From the NCBI GenBank assembly GCA_008973525.1, contig WACJ01000114.1, positions 930,001 to 994,000 on the forward strand: 64,000 nt of DNA, given 5' to 3'. The notes under the pieces were generated by a model. That model searched no databases and was not told the origin of the DNA. It saw nothing but the letters and a program-made list of their open reading frames with translations. The translations under genes were made by a program, and so were the position numbers. Origin of the DNA: Stenopsyche tienmushanensis (lineage: Eukaryota > Arthropoda > Insecta > Trichoptera > Stenopsychidae). This document shows positions 43,556-56,097 of the stretch, in pieces. The number at the start of each line of letters is the position of its first letter. Positions within the stretch are counted from its first letter, which is position 1.

Positions 43556-46090
43556 ATTGATAGTTTTATCACATTAAAACTTTAAACGAGATTATCTCGA
43601 AACTGTATTTTCAAAATGTTCGCCAGTTGTAGCTTAAAAGTTGTTCATCGATTTGACTGAAATTTTGGGATGTTTCTCACTATAATATTATTTAGTCGAT
43701 TTCGCGTAAATATTTTTTTTTTTTTGGGTAAAAATTATCAAGAAAATAGTAAAAAATATGAAATTTTAACTAAAAAGTCTACTAAATTTTGCCGAGCCGT
43801 TTGATATCACGAGAAAAGACGCCTTATAACTCCGCCACTTTGTTTTATGTTTTTAAAAAAATAAAATAATTTAGCACTTTAAGATTACAATATTAAAAAT
43901 TATCACCTTTAAAAAATCATGAAAAACGACTCATTTTCGAGCGTCCGCGTTCTTGGTGGGAATGGAACATGAAATCATAATGGATTTTGAATCAATCAAA
44001 TCAAATATAATGATCTTGGCAAAAACGTATCATATTCAATAAGAAAATTTTAGACACAAGCTCAAATAAAACGTCTAAATTTGATTAACATAAAACTTAT
44101 TTTATCATGGCAATGTACGTCCCCATGCTGTAAAAACATCCAAGAATAAGCTTCAAGAATTAAATAGGAAATTCTTATAACATCACATGTTTTCAGCTGA
44201 TATGATTTAATTTAAAGAAAATAAACATGAACATTTAGCCTCTTTTCGTTTGATACTATCGCATATTTTGAAACATGACCGTGGTTTTCATCACATGTAA
44301 ATTATTACGACGGTGAATTTTGATAGCGGCGCTTTATAAATATGTATTTAGGGTGAAGGCAGTTAAAAACAGATTTAAGAACCAATTTTGCATTCATTCA
44401 AATTAGGCGCTTTAAATTCCTAAATATCCAAAACACTAGAATTGCATTACAAGCGGGCTGTACATTTCACAACGCCTTTAATTAATCCTTTGTTGAAATT
44501 GTTGAAATATTTTATACAAGGTGTCAATGATTCAAATAGGATTGTTTAACTCCTATATTTTAAATCAAGTTTTTACTATTAATTCTTAGATTAGAGAGCC
44601 GATTTAGAATCGTCAATCCACTTTTTGAGTCGATTATTCTATAATAGATTACTATCATATTGTCTCAGAAGCAAATCATAATCTTCAAGTCTGTTCCGTG
44701 TTCATGGGAGCTCATTAGATACACATTAAATGCATGTCGGTCTTCACAGCTTTCTATATAAGTGCAGTCTAATGCAGTCAAATTTATCTGAAGTATCAAA
44801 ATGTTTTCTGATAGAATCTGATAGAATTTGATCTAATTCATCTAATCATCACTAAATTTTATAGGGGAAGCAATTTTTAGTAATGAAAATTTTCCCACAT
44901 TTCTCATTTACACTGTTTTGGGAGCATCTTCAATGACCTTATCGACGACGCTTTTAATGAAGTGTTAAGTAGCTAATTTCAGAACAAATTTTAATGCTGC
45001 TAACAAGGGTCAATAGTAGGCGACGTACTACCGCGCTTCCTTATCGCTGTGAATTTATTCAAATGTTCCCCTTGCATATCTATTCGGCCACCCCAACCCC
45101 CGAGTGTATTTACATTTAAAGCAATTAATATTGATTTATGAATAATTCAGAAACATAGCTGGCTGTGCTGGGGATGAACAGATTATTCCTAACTACACAT
45201 GTAGATCGCCACGCGTTACGGCTATTAAATTAAGATAGAACATTGTAGATAAAACAATAACAGCACGGCCCTCAACTACATTGCAGATATCATTGATAGT
45301 CACTAAATATTAATTTAGTTTTGAAATAAAATCTTCGCTTAATAAATATTTAAAGCTTCGATTTATTTTCTTCATAAGAAGTTTTCTAAAATATTTTTTT
45401 TGCGAATACATTATTTTTGAGTGAACGTTTTCCGTAGTGTTTCACACATGATTGATATGCAAATATTACGTAGTACTATATGAAGATTCGGAATTTCAGT
45501 TAGTCAAAGATTGACCATGATTGAAAAAGGTTTTGTGCAACTTTTTGCAATTATTCGAAATTGTCAGGTGGAGTGCTGTAGTCTACAAATTGAGTTTGGA
45601 GCAAATTGGAGGTTCTCATTCTCATTTATTCATAATTCATAATGATACATTCCCATTTCTAAATCGCATAATTAATTTTGGTGGAAATTTTACCTCATAA
45701 GACAACCGAAAAAAATCTGGGCAGTAGTTGAATGGCGATGAATCTCCAAAACATTCGCTTTCAATGTATAAAAATGGTTCATGGCTACTGTATAACGGAT
45801 AAGTAAAACTATTATTTAAAAAAACTCAATTACAAAATCATAATGGTCTAGCCAGAGCTTCTTATTGACTGAAGGGTTAACTAAGTAGAAAACTGTTGCA
45901 GTTGAAAGAGACACTTTCACTGCAATCATTATATTCACTTAACAATTTTCATCATATTTAGAGCTTCAAATCGGCTTTAAACAAATCTAACATCGATTTA
46001 AGAAGAATTTTTGGTTCATAAAAACGTTTTTTTTCTTATTGAAATCATCACTTTATTTAGACACGATAGTAATTCTTCAGAATGAATGCT
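43556..46090. other. non-coding stretch with a patch of higher complexity
   Basis: AT-rich DNA. The part at about 44990-45290 is less AT-rich and more complex, with TAAT-core homeodomain-like sites, and could be a conserved non-coding element. No repeat ends and no coding signal seen. Confidence 0.4.
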
Positions 46091-46169
46091 TTTCAATCAA
46101 TAATGACAGTTTCGTTTTACAAAATCGAGGAAGAAGAATCGAAGAGACGCTTTGCATTTGGGTCGCCCA

Positions 46170-46462
46170 CTCATAGGAAAAATTATTACACTAACCCCAT
46201 TTACCGATACGTTTTTTTTTTCAGATTTTGGTAGATTGATTTCACATTTATCAAGGGCTCTCGACATTTCGCCGATAGTGCTCCTCCTGTCTGCGGATGT
46301 GTGCTCTGGATTTATGTTGCTAATATGCAGAGGAGGCTGTGACGCTGCCCTATTAATTGGCTCGTATCTCTGACTCCATAAATCATCTCTTTGCTCGAGT
46401 ACATTTATGTGATGCATAATATTGTAGGGGTTATAATCGTAGTACATGCGAAGCATATCGTG
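46170..46462 (-). CDS. probable isolated coding exon of an unrecognised gene
   Basis: A strong acceptor TTTTATTTATTTTAG sits just before CACGATATGCTTCGC on the minus strand (exon start about 46462). The open frame reads HDMLRMYYDYNPYNIMHHI, NVLEQRDDLWSQRYEPINR, then a Pro/Ser-rich, polar part with SADRRSTIGEMSRALDKC. Two possible donors near the low-coordinate end (GTATCG or GTAAAT, about 46173-46182) would close it after PKSEKKN or a few codons later. Balanced codons and a non-repetitive product suggest a real exon, perhaps from the cytoplasmic tail of a membrane protein. I do not recognise the family, and no sister exons were found in the window. Confidence 0.5.
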
Positions 46463-46867
46463 CTAAAATAAATAAAATTTGATAAATCGTGAAGTCAGAA
46501 ATATCCCTAGCTGAGTTTTGTATATATTTTAAGCCCTATCTGATTTTTACATTTATGGATTATTTTTTGACTTTGATTTGACACGTGGAAGCGTCTGAAA
46601 TACCAATTTGGATAAAAATACTTAGATTTGGATATAGCTGATGTATAGCATACCAAAGCTGAATCATCAATGTTTTATTATAGGAAGAAATCATTCTACA
46701 TCCAGAATTCCACATTAAGAATATATCCCGGAGATTATCGCCAATGCCGATAATATTCAGAGTATCAAATAATAGATTTTGTATTAATGGTTTTATAAAA
46801 ACGTCGTGTAATAGAAATTCGTGTTATACAAGGTATACGTCCGACGAAAGCATGTTAATTATTTTTT

Positions 46868-47315
46868 TAAACATCCATCTCGTCTGTATCATATATTCAC
46901 CTCCTCATTCGCTCGATATTGAAGGAAGCATAACCTCCGAGTTTCATTTAGAACGCTCATCCAGTCTCCTAAATGAACATATCGACGGGTGCTTTTGCGA
47001 CCTTTTCAATAGAGAGTGTGGGTGGTTTGTAAAGACTGAGCAGTTTTTCTCGAGAGTCAGTGAAAAACTATTTTAGACGATCTTTTTGATTTTATTGGAA
47101 AGGGCTTTCCGGAATTCAAAGATTCCAGTCCCTCCTTTCCTCACTAGGGCGTTGCCGAGCTAAGATGAAGACATATGGTGCATCTTGGATTCGCTCCTAC
47201 ACCAACTGAGGGTGTCTCCCTGTTCATGTGCAACTTACCCGAGTGAATTCGAGACTGAGTGCTTTCCTATTTCAGGTGGATCTTCTCAGTTCGGGATTTT
47301 CAAAAAGGACTCGTC
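46868..47315 (-). mobile_element. GAT-tailed retroposon, copy 5 (tail missing)
   Basis: Starts at CATCTCGTCTGTATCATATA, so the GAT tail and the GCAGTGGACTG block are absent. It then runs through the whole body to the distal block GTGCAACTTACCCGAG and TTCAGGTGGATC. It ends about 25 bp before the MITE at 47340. Confidence 0.75.
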
Positions 47316-47339
47316 GCTTGGTATGATTTTTGTACTTAA

Positions 47340-47887
47340 CCTTTTCGTTAGTGAGCAAATTTAAAATCGATGAAGTCGTTGATGTCATAATCGCTTTACA
47401 CCGATTACTTTCTATCAGCTCCTAATCAGCGTAAGACAATCTTCAATTCGAGGCATAGTCAATTGTAAATGAACACTTGATAGTGTATACACGACCACTT
47501 TATTTCTTTACATAAACAATGCACAAAAAATCGATTCAAGTGCTCCTCCTTTAGAAGGAAATGATAATTGGACAAAGACTCATTCAACACGCAGCGAAGA
47601 ACAGCAAGCAATTAAATAAACAAACACTCTCGATAACACACAATATTCGGTCGTTTCTTTGCGTAAACAAATAACACACTTGAAATCGAAATCATTATAA
47701 GTGGATAAATTTGGGCTTAACGATCTATACAATCATGCGATGCATATGAAGAAGCTATCCGTCTCAGTCTCCCGAACTGCGCTAAGTTCTCTTTGTCTCT
47801 GTCCGCCTCGGAGCTTCAATGCACAAGAGTGCTCTTTCTGAATAGTGAAGGTCAAAACGGATATTTCCGTAAGTACTCACGAAAAGG
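47340..47887 (+). mobile_element. TTAA MITE, copy 4 (full length)
   Basis: 548 bp starting CCTTTTCGTTAGTGAGC after TTAA (47336-47339) and ending in inverted CCTTTTCGTGAGTACTTAC. The right flank is ATAA, one change from TTAA. It is nearly identical to copies 2 and 3. In this copy both ends share CCTTTTCGT-AGT, the best-preserved terminal repeat of the family. Confidence 0.87.
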
Positions 47888-47892
47888 ATAAT

Positions 47893-49780
47893 CCTGTAGA
47901 CACACTCTCGATATCTTATGGGATCGTTACGCTTTATTTCGTTTTCGTTACATATGTTTTAAAATGTTATATTGTGTGAATTACGATTCCTATTTTAGTC
48001 GGTGGGCCTTTTTTATAAAAGTAAAACATCGCTCCAGATGCCTGAGGCCCTGGCACAACAGCCCTGGGGATGGCTTAAATATTTTTCATAGAGATTGAAT
48101 GAAATATACGTGGTTGAAAGGGTGTCGTTGTGTATGAGGACGTCTTGTTGGCGGTCTATTGATTAACGACTTAACCCACCTTATCGGTGAGGGCTCCGGC
48201 TCTGGCAGGATACAACAAATAGTTATTCAGGCCACTTGTCAATGCCTGGTACGTTTTCATGGGCCGCATTGTTGAAGTGACAATGTATCGGCTGTAATGT
48301 AATTTCCTTCAGGACAATATATGCGAACCATAAACATGCCCACGGCACTGACCGGAACCTGGACTGCCGGTAACGAAGGAGTATTTCGACGCTTCCTCGA
48401 CAACGGGGGACGTATAATACCTCTTCACTGCACATTTTAAAAACGTTTTGTATATCATCCATCTATGAACAAAATTAAACGGAGGTTATATTGATTCGTT
48501 GATTTTTTAAGCTGTCAATTCAATCATATTTTCGATTTGGTTTAGAAGTAACCGTATAAGAGATAAGCCTGAAATATCATATTGGCGCCTTCATTTTTTC
48601 GCAGAAGTCCATCTTTAGTAATCGATCTATTTTTATTGAATCTACCAATCTAGTTTGCACTCTATCTTGCCCTTTTATTTCCGACTTTGTTGGTTTGATG
48701 TTCTACTATCAAGATTATTTGTCTTTGTCTGACATGAACGCGTTCCGTTTTATCATATTGAACATCAGGCGAATTTCAAACGAATAGACATATAAGGTAT
48801 GCAGTACTTTAATCGTTTTTATTTATGTTTGCTAATTAATTTATAAAAAAATCTGCATTATTTTCATTACCTGTAATTTTCAGTGTCTGCAATTAGAGTG
48901 CCTGTTTTTCTTCGATTTTTTGAGTGTATGTATAACAGTTCTTTCAACTCCTTTAAACTTTTACATGTAATTCGTTCTTTCCCAACTCAATTATATCTAG
49001 GTATTTGCTACATTTTCCGAAAGTTGAATTACATCTTCTTATCGAACTTATTGAGCAAATTATAACAATAAAATTGATTCTGCTACGTTTCCTTTTTTTT
49101 TAAATAAAATTCATGCTGTTTTAGGAGTATGTACCATATGGTTCTCAATATCTGATCTTTTTCTGTTCCTGTAATTGCTTGGGTAAAAATATTTTTTAAA
49201 TAATGCATGTCGAAGAATGCTTATGGTGTCATAATGTAGATACACTTTTAGATTTTGTTTAAAATAAGAGTTTCATCGACATTGAAAATTTGCTCTTATA
49301 GATAAATTTCTTTTTAAATCTTTTTAAATTTAAGATGAAAATCGATTACATTATCTCATATTTTCTGACAGATAACTGATCGTTTTTTAAAAAAAAAATT
49401 TCGTCAAAACGAATGGTAATCTGCTACATCGATTCATGACATTGCATGAAAAATTAGAATTTTATAATGGGGAGTTTAATTGCTTTTCGCAAATTAATAA
49501 ACTAGAATAACACTTTTTAGATATGAGAGAATATATGTATAGATGCGCAGAGAAAGGTAGTTCTGTCTAACTGAATAAATATTCTTAATATTCACTGTTT
49601 CAGAACCAATATATCAAGTTTATCATGTATTGAGACGATCGATATTAATATTTTCGATTTCTTAAATTTGTTGGAAAATGATGAATTTTTCCACAATTTG
49701 AACCTGAATCTGACATTGTTGATGGCGAAAGATTGTCGTTAAAATATAATATTATGGTAGAAAGTTCTTTATAAAACACA
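47893..49780. other. intergenic stretch
   Basis: A moderately GC part at 48000-48480 includes an 80-codon minus-strand frame (48223-48462) with no recognised domain. The rest is AT-rich and featureless. Confidence 0.45.
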
Positions 49781-49789
49781 AGTTTCAAA

Positions 49790-50545
49790 TTTGGCGGCCA
49801 TCAATAGAACATTATTAGATTTTGTATCGTCATGTGATACAATACATTAATTTGAAAGGTCTCAGTCTAACTAATATCAAAGCTAAGCTAGATTCTATTC
49901 TGAGGAAGTCTGCTCTTTCATTTACAACAGTAAAATATTGGGTGGCAGTGTTTAAACGAAGCCGTACGAGCTGCCAATACGAACAGCGCAGTCGTTGACC
50001 AAATGAGGTAACCACCCTAGAAACGTTGAAGAAAATCTATAAAATGGTATCGGATGATCATCATGTGTAAGTGCGCAAGCACATCGCATATTGATTGAAA
50101 ATTTGAACATGACAAAGCTGTTCGTAAGATGGGAACTGCGATTGCTCACAACGGTACAAAACAGCGTCGTGAGGATGTTTCAATCGAGTATTTGGCGATG
50201 TTTCACAGCAATAAATCCGAATTTTTGCATCGATTTATAACCATGGATGAAATATGAAGGAAAAGACTTGGATTGTTTTCTTTTTTCAAACTTGAAGCTC
50301 AGTGATAAAATATTTGCTAACAACAAAGAGGCAGAGTCGGCGGTTGATGGCTATTTTATGGAATTCCACGATTCTCACTATAAACAGGATATTGAAGCTT
50401 TTGGACATCGATGAGATGTGTATCAAACGTATATGAAAGGAAACTATATTGAGTAAGATAAGATATTTTTCCCCACTTTTTGTGTTTTCTTTGTTAAATC
50501 GGGTACTTTTGAAAGCACTCCCGTTATGGTACAATATCAATGTTT
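49790..50545 (+). pseudogene. mariner transposase pseudogene of a second subfamily
   Basis: The translation gives RVVIQYINLKGLSLTNIKAKL, a helix-turn-helix TVKYWVAVFKRSRTSC and the SIEYLAMFHSNKSEFLHRFITMDE block, in which ITMDE contains the first catalytic Asp of mariner transposases. Later parts are shifted and full of stops. It differs from copies A-C and is older. Confidence 0.72.
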
Positions 50546-50689
50546 GGTTTTTTTAATCGTTTATCGTATTTTGAATATTATTATATAATGATAATTTTCA
50601 ATACTCATCTTATTTTGAAAATATGCAAATTTAAAGTAAAATAGTTGTATTTATGTAGATGTGTATGCTTTAACGTGGAGTGCGTGATT

Positions 50690-51060
50690 CGTTCCAAACC
50701 GATGGGTCTACATTTTTCAGAAGTCTGTGAAAAGTGAAAAAAACAGCTATTACGCAAATAAAGGCGGGAGGGTGGAAAAAATGCGGGATGAAAATTTCAC
50801 AACCCCAAATTTTCTATTATCGGCGGCAATGAATTTTTTTTCTTTGAATGTGGAAGGAGAAGGAGGAGAGCTCCTCGTCCGACAATAATGGTCGCGCCAA
50901 CATGGAACACCCGCAACACAATAATAATAATTGGCCCACAAAAGAACCAAAAAATTATATTGTTTTCGTTTCCTCTTTGCCGAAAGAGAAAACGGGGGGA
51001 AACATTAATAATTCATTTGGTGCGCCTTGTAAAAATCATAGTTGCCAGATTGTGATCATA
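50690..51060. promoter_or_regulatory. GC-richer block upstream of the orphan ORF
   Basis: A non-repetitive stretch with purine-rich GGAGAAGGAGGAGAG and CGCGCC-type sequence, standing out from the AT background. It directly precedes the 171-codon ORF and could be its promoter/5' region or an unrelated conserved element. There is no core promoter motif I would assign. Confidence 0.3.
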
Positions 51061-51065
51061 ATGTG

Positions 51066-51581
51066 ATGTTAATTTCGAATCACATTTGTACCGCCACACC
51101 GGGGACCGTATATTTAATTTTTTGTGATTATATATGTACGCCAATCACTCATAAGGATCGACGATCACACCTTACTTTTAATATTGATTTTCGAAGAATA
51201 TGTCCAGACGGTCTGAGCTATCGATATATCAATGTCTTAAAAGAAACATTATTACCATGCGACATCATTCACAAAGACCTCCTCAACCTAATTCTATTAA
51301 ACGAAAAACTTCATGAACTGGCAGGACATCAAGCAATATTAGAAGATACAATTAAGTCAGACGACATATTCTGGAAAATATTTAATCATGAAGTATATCA
51401 TTTATTAGACGATAACAGCTATGAAATAATCTGTCTTAAATGCAACACAAAATTCATTAGTAAAGAAAAAACATTAAAAGCAGATGATGAATTCATTTGT
51501 GATATTTTTTTTAAATCTCGAATGATTTTCTTGGAAAAGGTTTTTTCATATGTGGATTTCCTATTTGATCTTCTCACATAG
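51066..51581 (+). CDS. uncharacterised intronless ORF, 171 codons
   Basis: The longest uninterrupted ATG-to-stop frame in the window, and unusual for DNA this AT-rich. The product is not repetitive. A basic segment with FRRICPDGLSYRYINVLKET is followed by acidic helices (LILLNEKLHELAGHQAILED) and a CLKC pair with KFISKEK near the end. No signal peptide is evident. I recognise no family. It could be a single-exon gene, a retrocopy, a domesticated transposon gene, or chance. No transposon ends surround it, although a Tigger remnant starts about 100 bp downstream. Confidence 0.4.
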   Translation: MLISNHICTATPGTVYLIFCDYICTPITHKDRRSHLTFNIDFRRICPDGLSYRYINVLKETLLPCDIIHKDLLNLILLNEKLHELAGHQAILEDTIKSDDIFWKIFNHEVYHLLDDNSYEIICLKCNTKFISKEKTLKADDEFICDIFFKSRMIFLEKVFSYVDFLFDLLT

Positions 51582-51682
51582 GGAAAATATTGAACTGTGA
51601 TGCAACCAGAGTAATTATTTTGATATTGTTAATAATAAAAATAGATCAATTATATTGCATAAAAGCGATCAAACATACACTC

Positions 51683-51998
51683 ATGCCTCGTATAACACAG
51701 TTTTATACAATACGATTTTGTACAACACGTTTGTTTAAATTGTGACATGTTTTTTACAACATGCTTTATATATTTTTTTAAATATTAGGATACATAGATC
51801 AAGATGAAATTTTAATACTTCCACGGACCATTAATAGAAGATGAATAACAAAGAACAATAAACATTTGTCGTGATATTAGTGGAGAAGGTTTTGATGACA
51901 TGGATATTCATGACATCCAAGAAATATTGGAGGGTCGTACGTTGAACGAAGACGAATTAGTCGAAATATTAAATGAATCTACCACAATTCACTCATAA
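51683..51998 (+). mobile_element. Tigger-like remnant with C-terminal coding fragment
   Basis: CATGCCTCGTATAACACAG at the left is a Tigger-type terminal sequence. From 51873 a frame reads DISGEGFDDMDIHDIQEILE and then LNEDELVEILNES, stopping at 51996-51998. This is the acidic tail typical of Tigger/jerky-like transposases (D-I-x-E-L-L ... L-x-x-E-E-L-x-E-L). Confidence 0.65.
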
Positions 51999-52119
51999 AG
52001 CAGTTACAGTAAAGTATCCATATGTTTCACATTAAAAATATTTAATAAAGGCATATAATTGGCTATCAAATTAGATTTTTTTAAATTAGAAAACAATCCT
52101 ATAATGTAAAGAGGTTTAA

Positions 52120-52573
52120 TCCCAAAAGGAGTACTATCGCAGGGCCTGGGACTCCCCCCTCCACTATTCAGAAAGAGCACTCTTGTATATTGAGCTCGGA
52201 GACAGACAGAGACAGAGAGAGAACGTAGCGCAGTTCGGGGAGACAAAGACGGAGAACTTCCCCGCATACATCGCACGATTGTATACATCGTTAGCCTAAA
52301 TTTATGATTTCGATTTCAAGTTTTTTATTTGTTTACGCAAAGAAATGACCGAATATTTTGTGCTATCGACAGTGTTTATTTATTTAATTGCTTACTGTTG
52401 TCGCTGCTTTTGGAATGAGTCTTTGTCCGATTATCATTTCCTTCTAAAGCAGGAGCAAATTAATCGATTTCATGTGTATTGTTTATGTAAAAAAAATGAC
52501 GAGGTCTTGTATGCTATCAACAGTGCTTATTTACAACTCTGCCTCAAATTGAAGATTATTTTACGCTGATCAG
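52120..52573 (-). mobile_element. TTAA MITE, copy 5 (one end lost)
   Basis: It starts after TTAA (52116-52119) with the CCCAAAAGGAGTACTATCG end and runs through the shared body to TTGAAGATTATTTTACGCTGATC. The last 70-80 bp and the other terminal repeat are missing. More diverged than copies 2-4. Confidence 0.75.
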
Positions 52574-55500
52574 TTTGAATATTTAGATCTCGCAGAAATT
52601 ATTATTTTAAGCCTAAAAAGCAATTGGCTAATATTTTTATTTGGGGACTTTTATATAAAAATGGAGTTAAAACATTGTAAAATAATTAAAACATGGCTAT
52701 AAATAAAGATGATAAATGAAATGCAATATGATAATATTTTAATTCATGATTATTTTATAATTTCTAAAATAAATTGGTTATTAAATGGAAGAATAATGAA
52801 GGTGTTGAGCTAATCAATTTTTACGATAGAGGAAAACTTGTTAATATTTAACAAACGTATATCTTGTTGTGGGGTTGTTTTGCCGAGTCGGTCTCGTGCT
52901 GCATAGTCTGAAAAATACCATGAATTTTAATATCCTCAAGAAATCTGATATTGGACCTATTGAATGGGAAAATAGAAGGGTTCCCTGTTTCGAAATGAGG
53001 CCCTAATTGAAATTTATGTATGAAAACTGGAATAAAAAGCTCCACATAAAGCATGCGAAGTACGCTACAAGTCATCACAATAGCCGTGCATTAATGCGTG
53101 GCATGCAGGTAATAAAGGGGTGCCCATGAATATGTATTAATAGGGGGAGGGGTGAATTGGTTTGTTTTTAGGAAACACACCATAATGTCTTACAAATCTT
53201 TATTGACACGTGCTAATAAATTACATTTACCTACGGTTAATTTAACACTCGCTCCACTGCTAACGCACCAATTTGGGGTGTGTTTTTAACCGACACGGTG
53301 AATCAGTCAAAAGTTAACAAGGCCAAATATGCATTATTCATGGGGTGGATGGGAGACGTGTTCCATGGAAGAATTTACATTAAGATTCACAAAAATAAAA
53401 TTAGCTTTTAAATAGTCTACAAATAATTAACATACATCTAATGACATCATACGGATTAAACCAATTCATTGATTTGTATTAACACAAAATAATGAATATA
53501 AATGTCTGTCGCTTTCTTTAAAATCATTTTCTGCCAAATCGTATATAATAACATAATTGATTATCCAGATTAACGGAGGAGAAAACGATTGCTACAAATT
53601 GCAAAATAAATAATATACAATTTGGAAGCAAAATATATTATTTAATATGTATCTATTATTTGAAACCAGTAAGCACTTAATTGAATCTCTGTATTCTTTA
53701 CAATAACAAAATACACATTTACAACAGCAAATTCATTTATATTATATTAAGTAAATTACATCACTTTTTTGCTTGTTTACATTAGACAGATTGTAAACAT
53801 CAACTTCAGTGGCAAATCCTTAGAACACTGAATGACGAATGTGTATGCGAAAGTCGTTTGATTGCCAGAAATAAGAATAACGGTTCATAAAAAAGGGGTT
53901 CGCTAAAAAAGGGCTGTTTCAGGTAGGCTGTTATTTGTATGCAGGAAATGCACAAAAATGATTTTTATGGAAACATTTGCATATACAGTTTTTTTGTGCA
54001 TATTTTGGGCCTTCTGAACTGATGAATCGTTATATTTATTTTAAGATGAGGTTGGATTTGACCGCTTCGATGTTTATAAAGCTTAAAAATTGCTCCATAC
54101 TTATATCGGTAAATAACGACGACATCGATTAGGTAACAGCAGTGATGTCATCCGGAACATGTGCCTTATTAGCAATGCAAGTAGGGTTCTTGTGTTACCT
54201 GGACTAAGGGATGCAAATAGGTATGGTATCGCGTGCTTTACATACCGATGTTCCGGGTTCCCAACTACCATTCCGATATAAATCACTTAAGGTATGAGAG
54301 TTAACTAAATCAGCATCAAGATGATGCAAAAATAATGCTGCAAATGTACAAAATCTCATTGTATATGAAATGTATTTAAAATATACCACCAAGAGCAATT
54401 TATAGAGTCTCATTTATAAGCTTCTTAATTAATGTATCAGTCAAATTATATAGCTAATAATATAGCTAGTTAAAGTAAATAATTTTAGAATGCAATATAT
54501 TTGATCTTTTTTGTTATTGTTGTCTTCTGTAGCTTGAATTCTGGCTGCAAAAATCTTTTATCATATCAGAAAATAGTAACTATGAACTTTTCAGTAGATC
54601 TTTGGTCTCAAGATTTTTATGATAGATCAAAATTTTATCACTAAACGCTCCAAATCAGAACAAAATGACTCAGCTTGAATTTATTCGATAACATCAAATA
54701 TCTTTAGGAGAAGGAATCAAAATTATTGAAAGCATTTTTGCAATAAATTTGGACATACATAGTTATTAATGAATAACATCCATAGATGCTTTTAATTAGT
54801 TGTTTGTATTTTCTGTCTCGGGGCATCTTCAGTCGTTTTTCTACCAAAACCATTTCTTCAGAAATCGTTTCCAAAAATCTCTCAGTGTGAGGGACCATTT
54901 TCAATCAACTTTCTTTTTATTCTAATCATTGAAAGGATATAATCATTGTGAACTGATATTATACTTAAAAAAAAATATTGGAAAAAGGTTTCAAATAAGC
55001 AGTTTTTGAATCGTCATATTTTAACTATGATGAGACTGCAAAAAATTAGTTCAAACTTATGAATATCTCAAGGGAAAATAATTGTATTATAGAAAGAATA
55101 TATAATCTCGTAAATGTAAGCATTTTCATGTTAATAAATATGAATACCTTCCATTATAATAATAAAATATTGGTTTTATACCGTATTGATTGAAATTATT
55201 CGAGTTACGGCAGTTTTCTAAGATAGACTCGAATTTCAACATGAAAGCTTTACGTTTTCTCAATGACGCCATAAGACAATTTTAGAATATCGAATACGAT
55301 TTTATAAATAGCGTCCGATTCACAATTGTTCTCGAAGATTAAAAATACTTCGCAAGCTAAATGGCTTACGTAAGATAGCGAAGGAAAAAATTGAAAGCAA
55401 TAGCAGGATGGCCACAAGTTGGCCTGATAACAAAGGCAGTTATTCATTTGGACACAAAATGAGAATTTCACATGCAGGTTCCAACAAAAGTATGTGGATG

Positions 55501-56097
55501 ATAAATATGATATATAAGTGAATTCGGTGTTTGCCCGAGCACAAATGGAGGGCATAGGTAATTCAAAAGTGTAAAAAACTTTCCTAATGTTGGTAGATAG
55601 GTGACTCCTGGGGGAAGTGGAAATTTTGTCAGTCCGACATGAATTAAAGGGTCGGTTTTATAAATTAAGGGCTGCCGGAGAAATGCATTTCACGACGAGT
55701 AAAATAATATTTTTAAATACTCGTACTCTGATCTGCAACTTATAGCACTCTAGCTCAAATCTGCTGGATAAATTTCTAGATCTGCACTTCTTAAATTAAA
55801 GTCAATGAAACCCTGGAGGTTCGCCAAGCTATACCTCTTCAAAATTTTGGTTAATTATCAGATCTGATTACCTTGTATTTGCAAAAGAAAAGTACCCCAA
55901 AATTTGATTCCATTCTGTATAACATATTTATGTGAACAGGTTTTTTAAGTACTGTTATATATGAAATCCAACTTAAAAGCTATTCGACTACTACTATGTC
56001 TAGTATGATGAATCTTACCGGTTCTGAATCAAGAAGCTTTAGGAACAGAACAAGGATAAAAAAAACATCAAGCAGACGACATTGAGGAGAGAAAAAT
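52574..56097. other. non-coding DNA with candidate conserved elements
   Basis: A complex patch at 52900-53380 contains the palindrome GCATTAATGC (53088-53097) and TAAT cores. Another at 54090-54310 contains the POU octamer ATGCAAAT (54211-54218) and CACTTAA. These patches lack coding frames and repeats and look like regulatory DNA, by inference only. The remainder is AT-rich and featureless. Confidence 0.4.
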
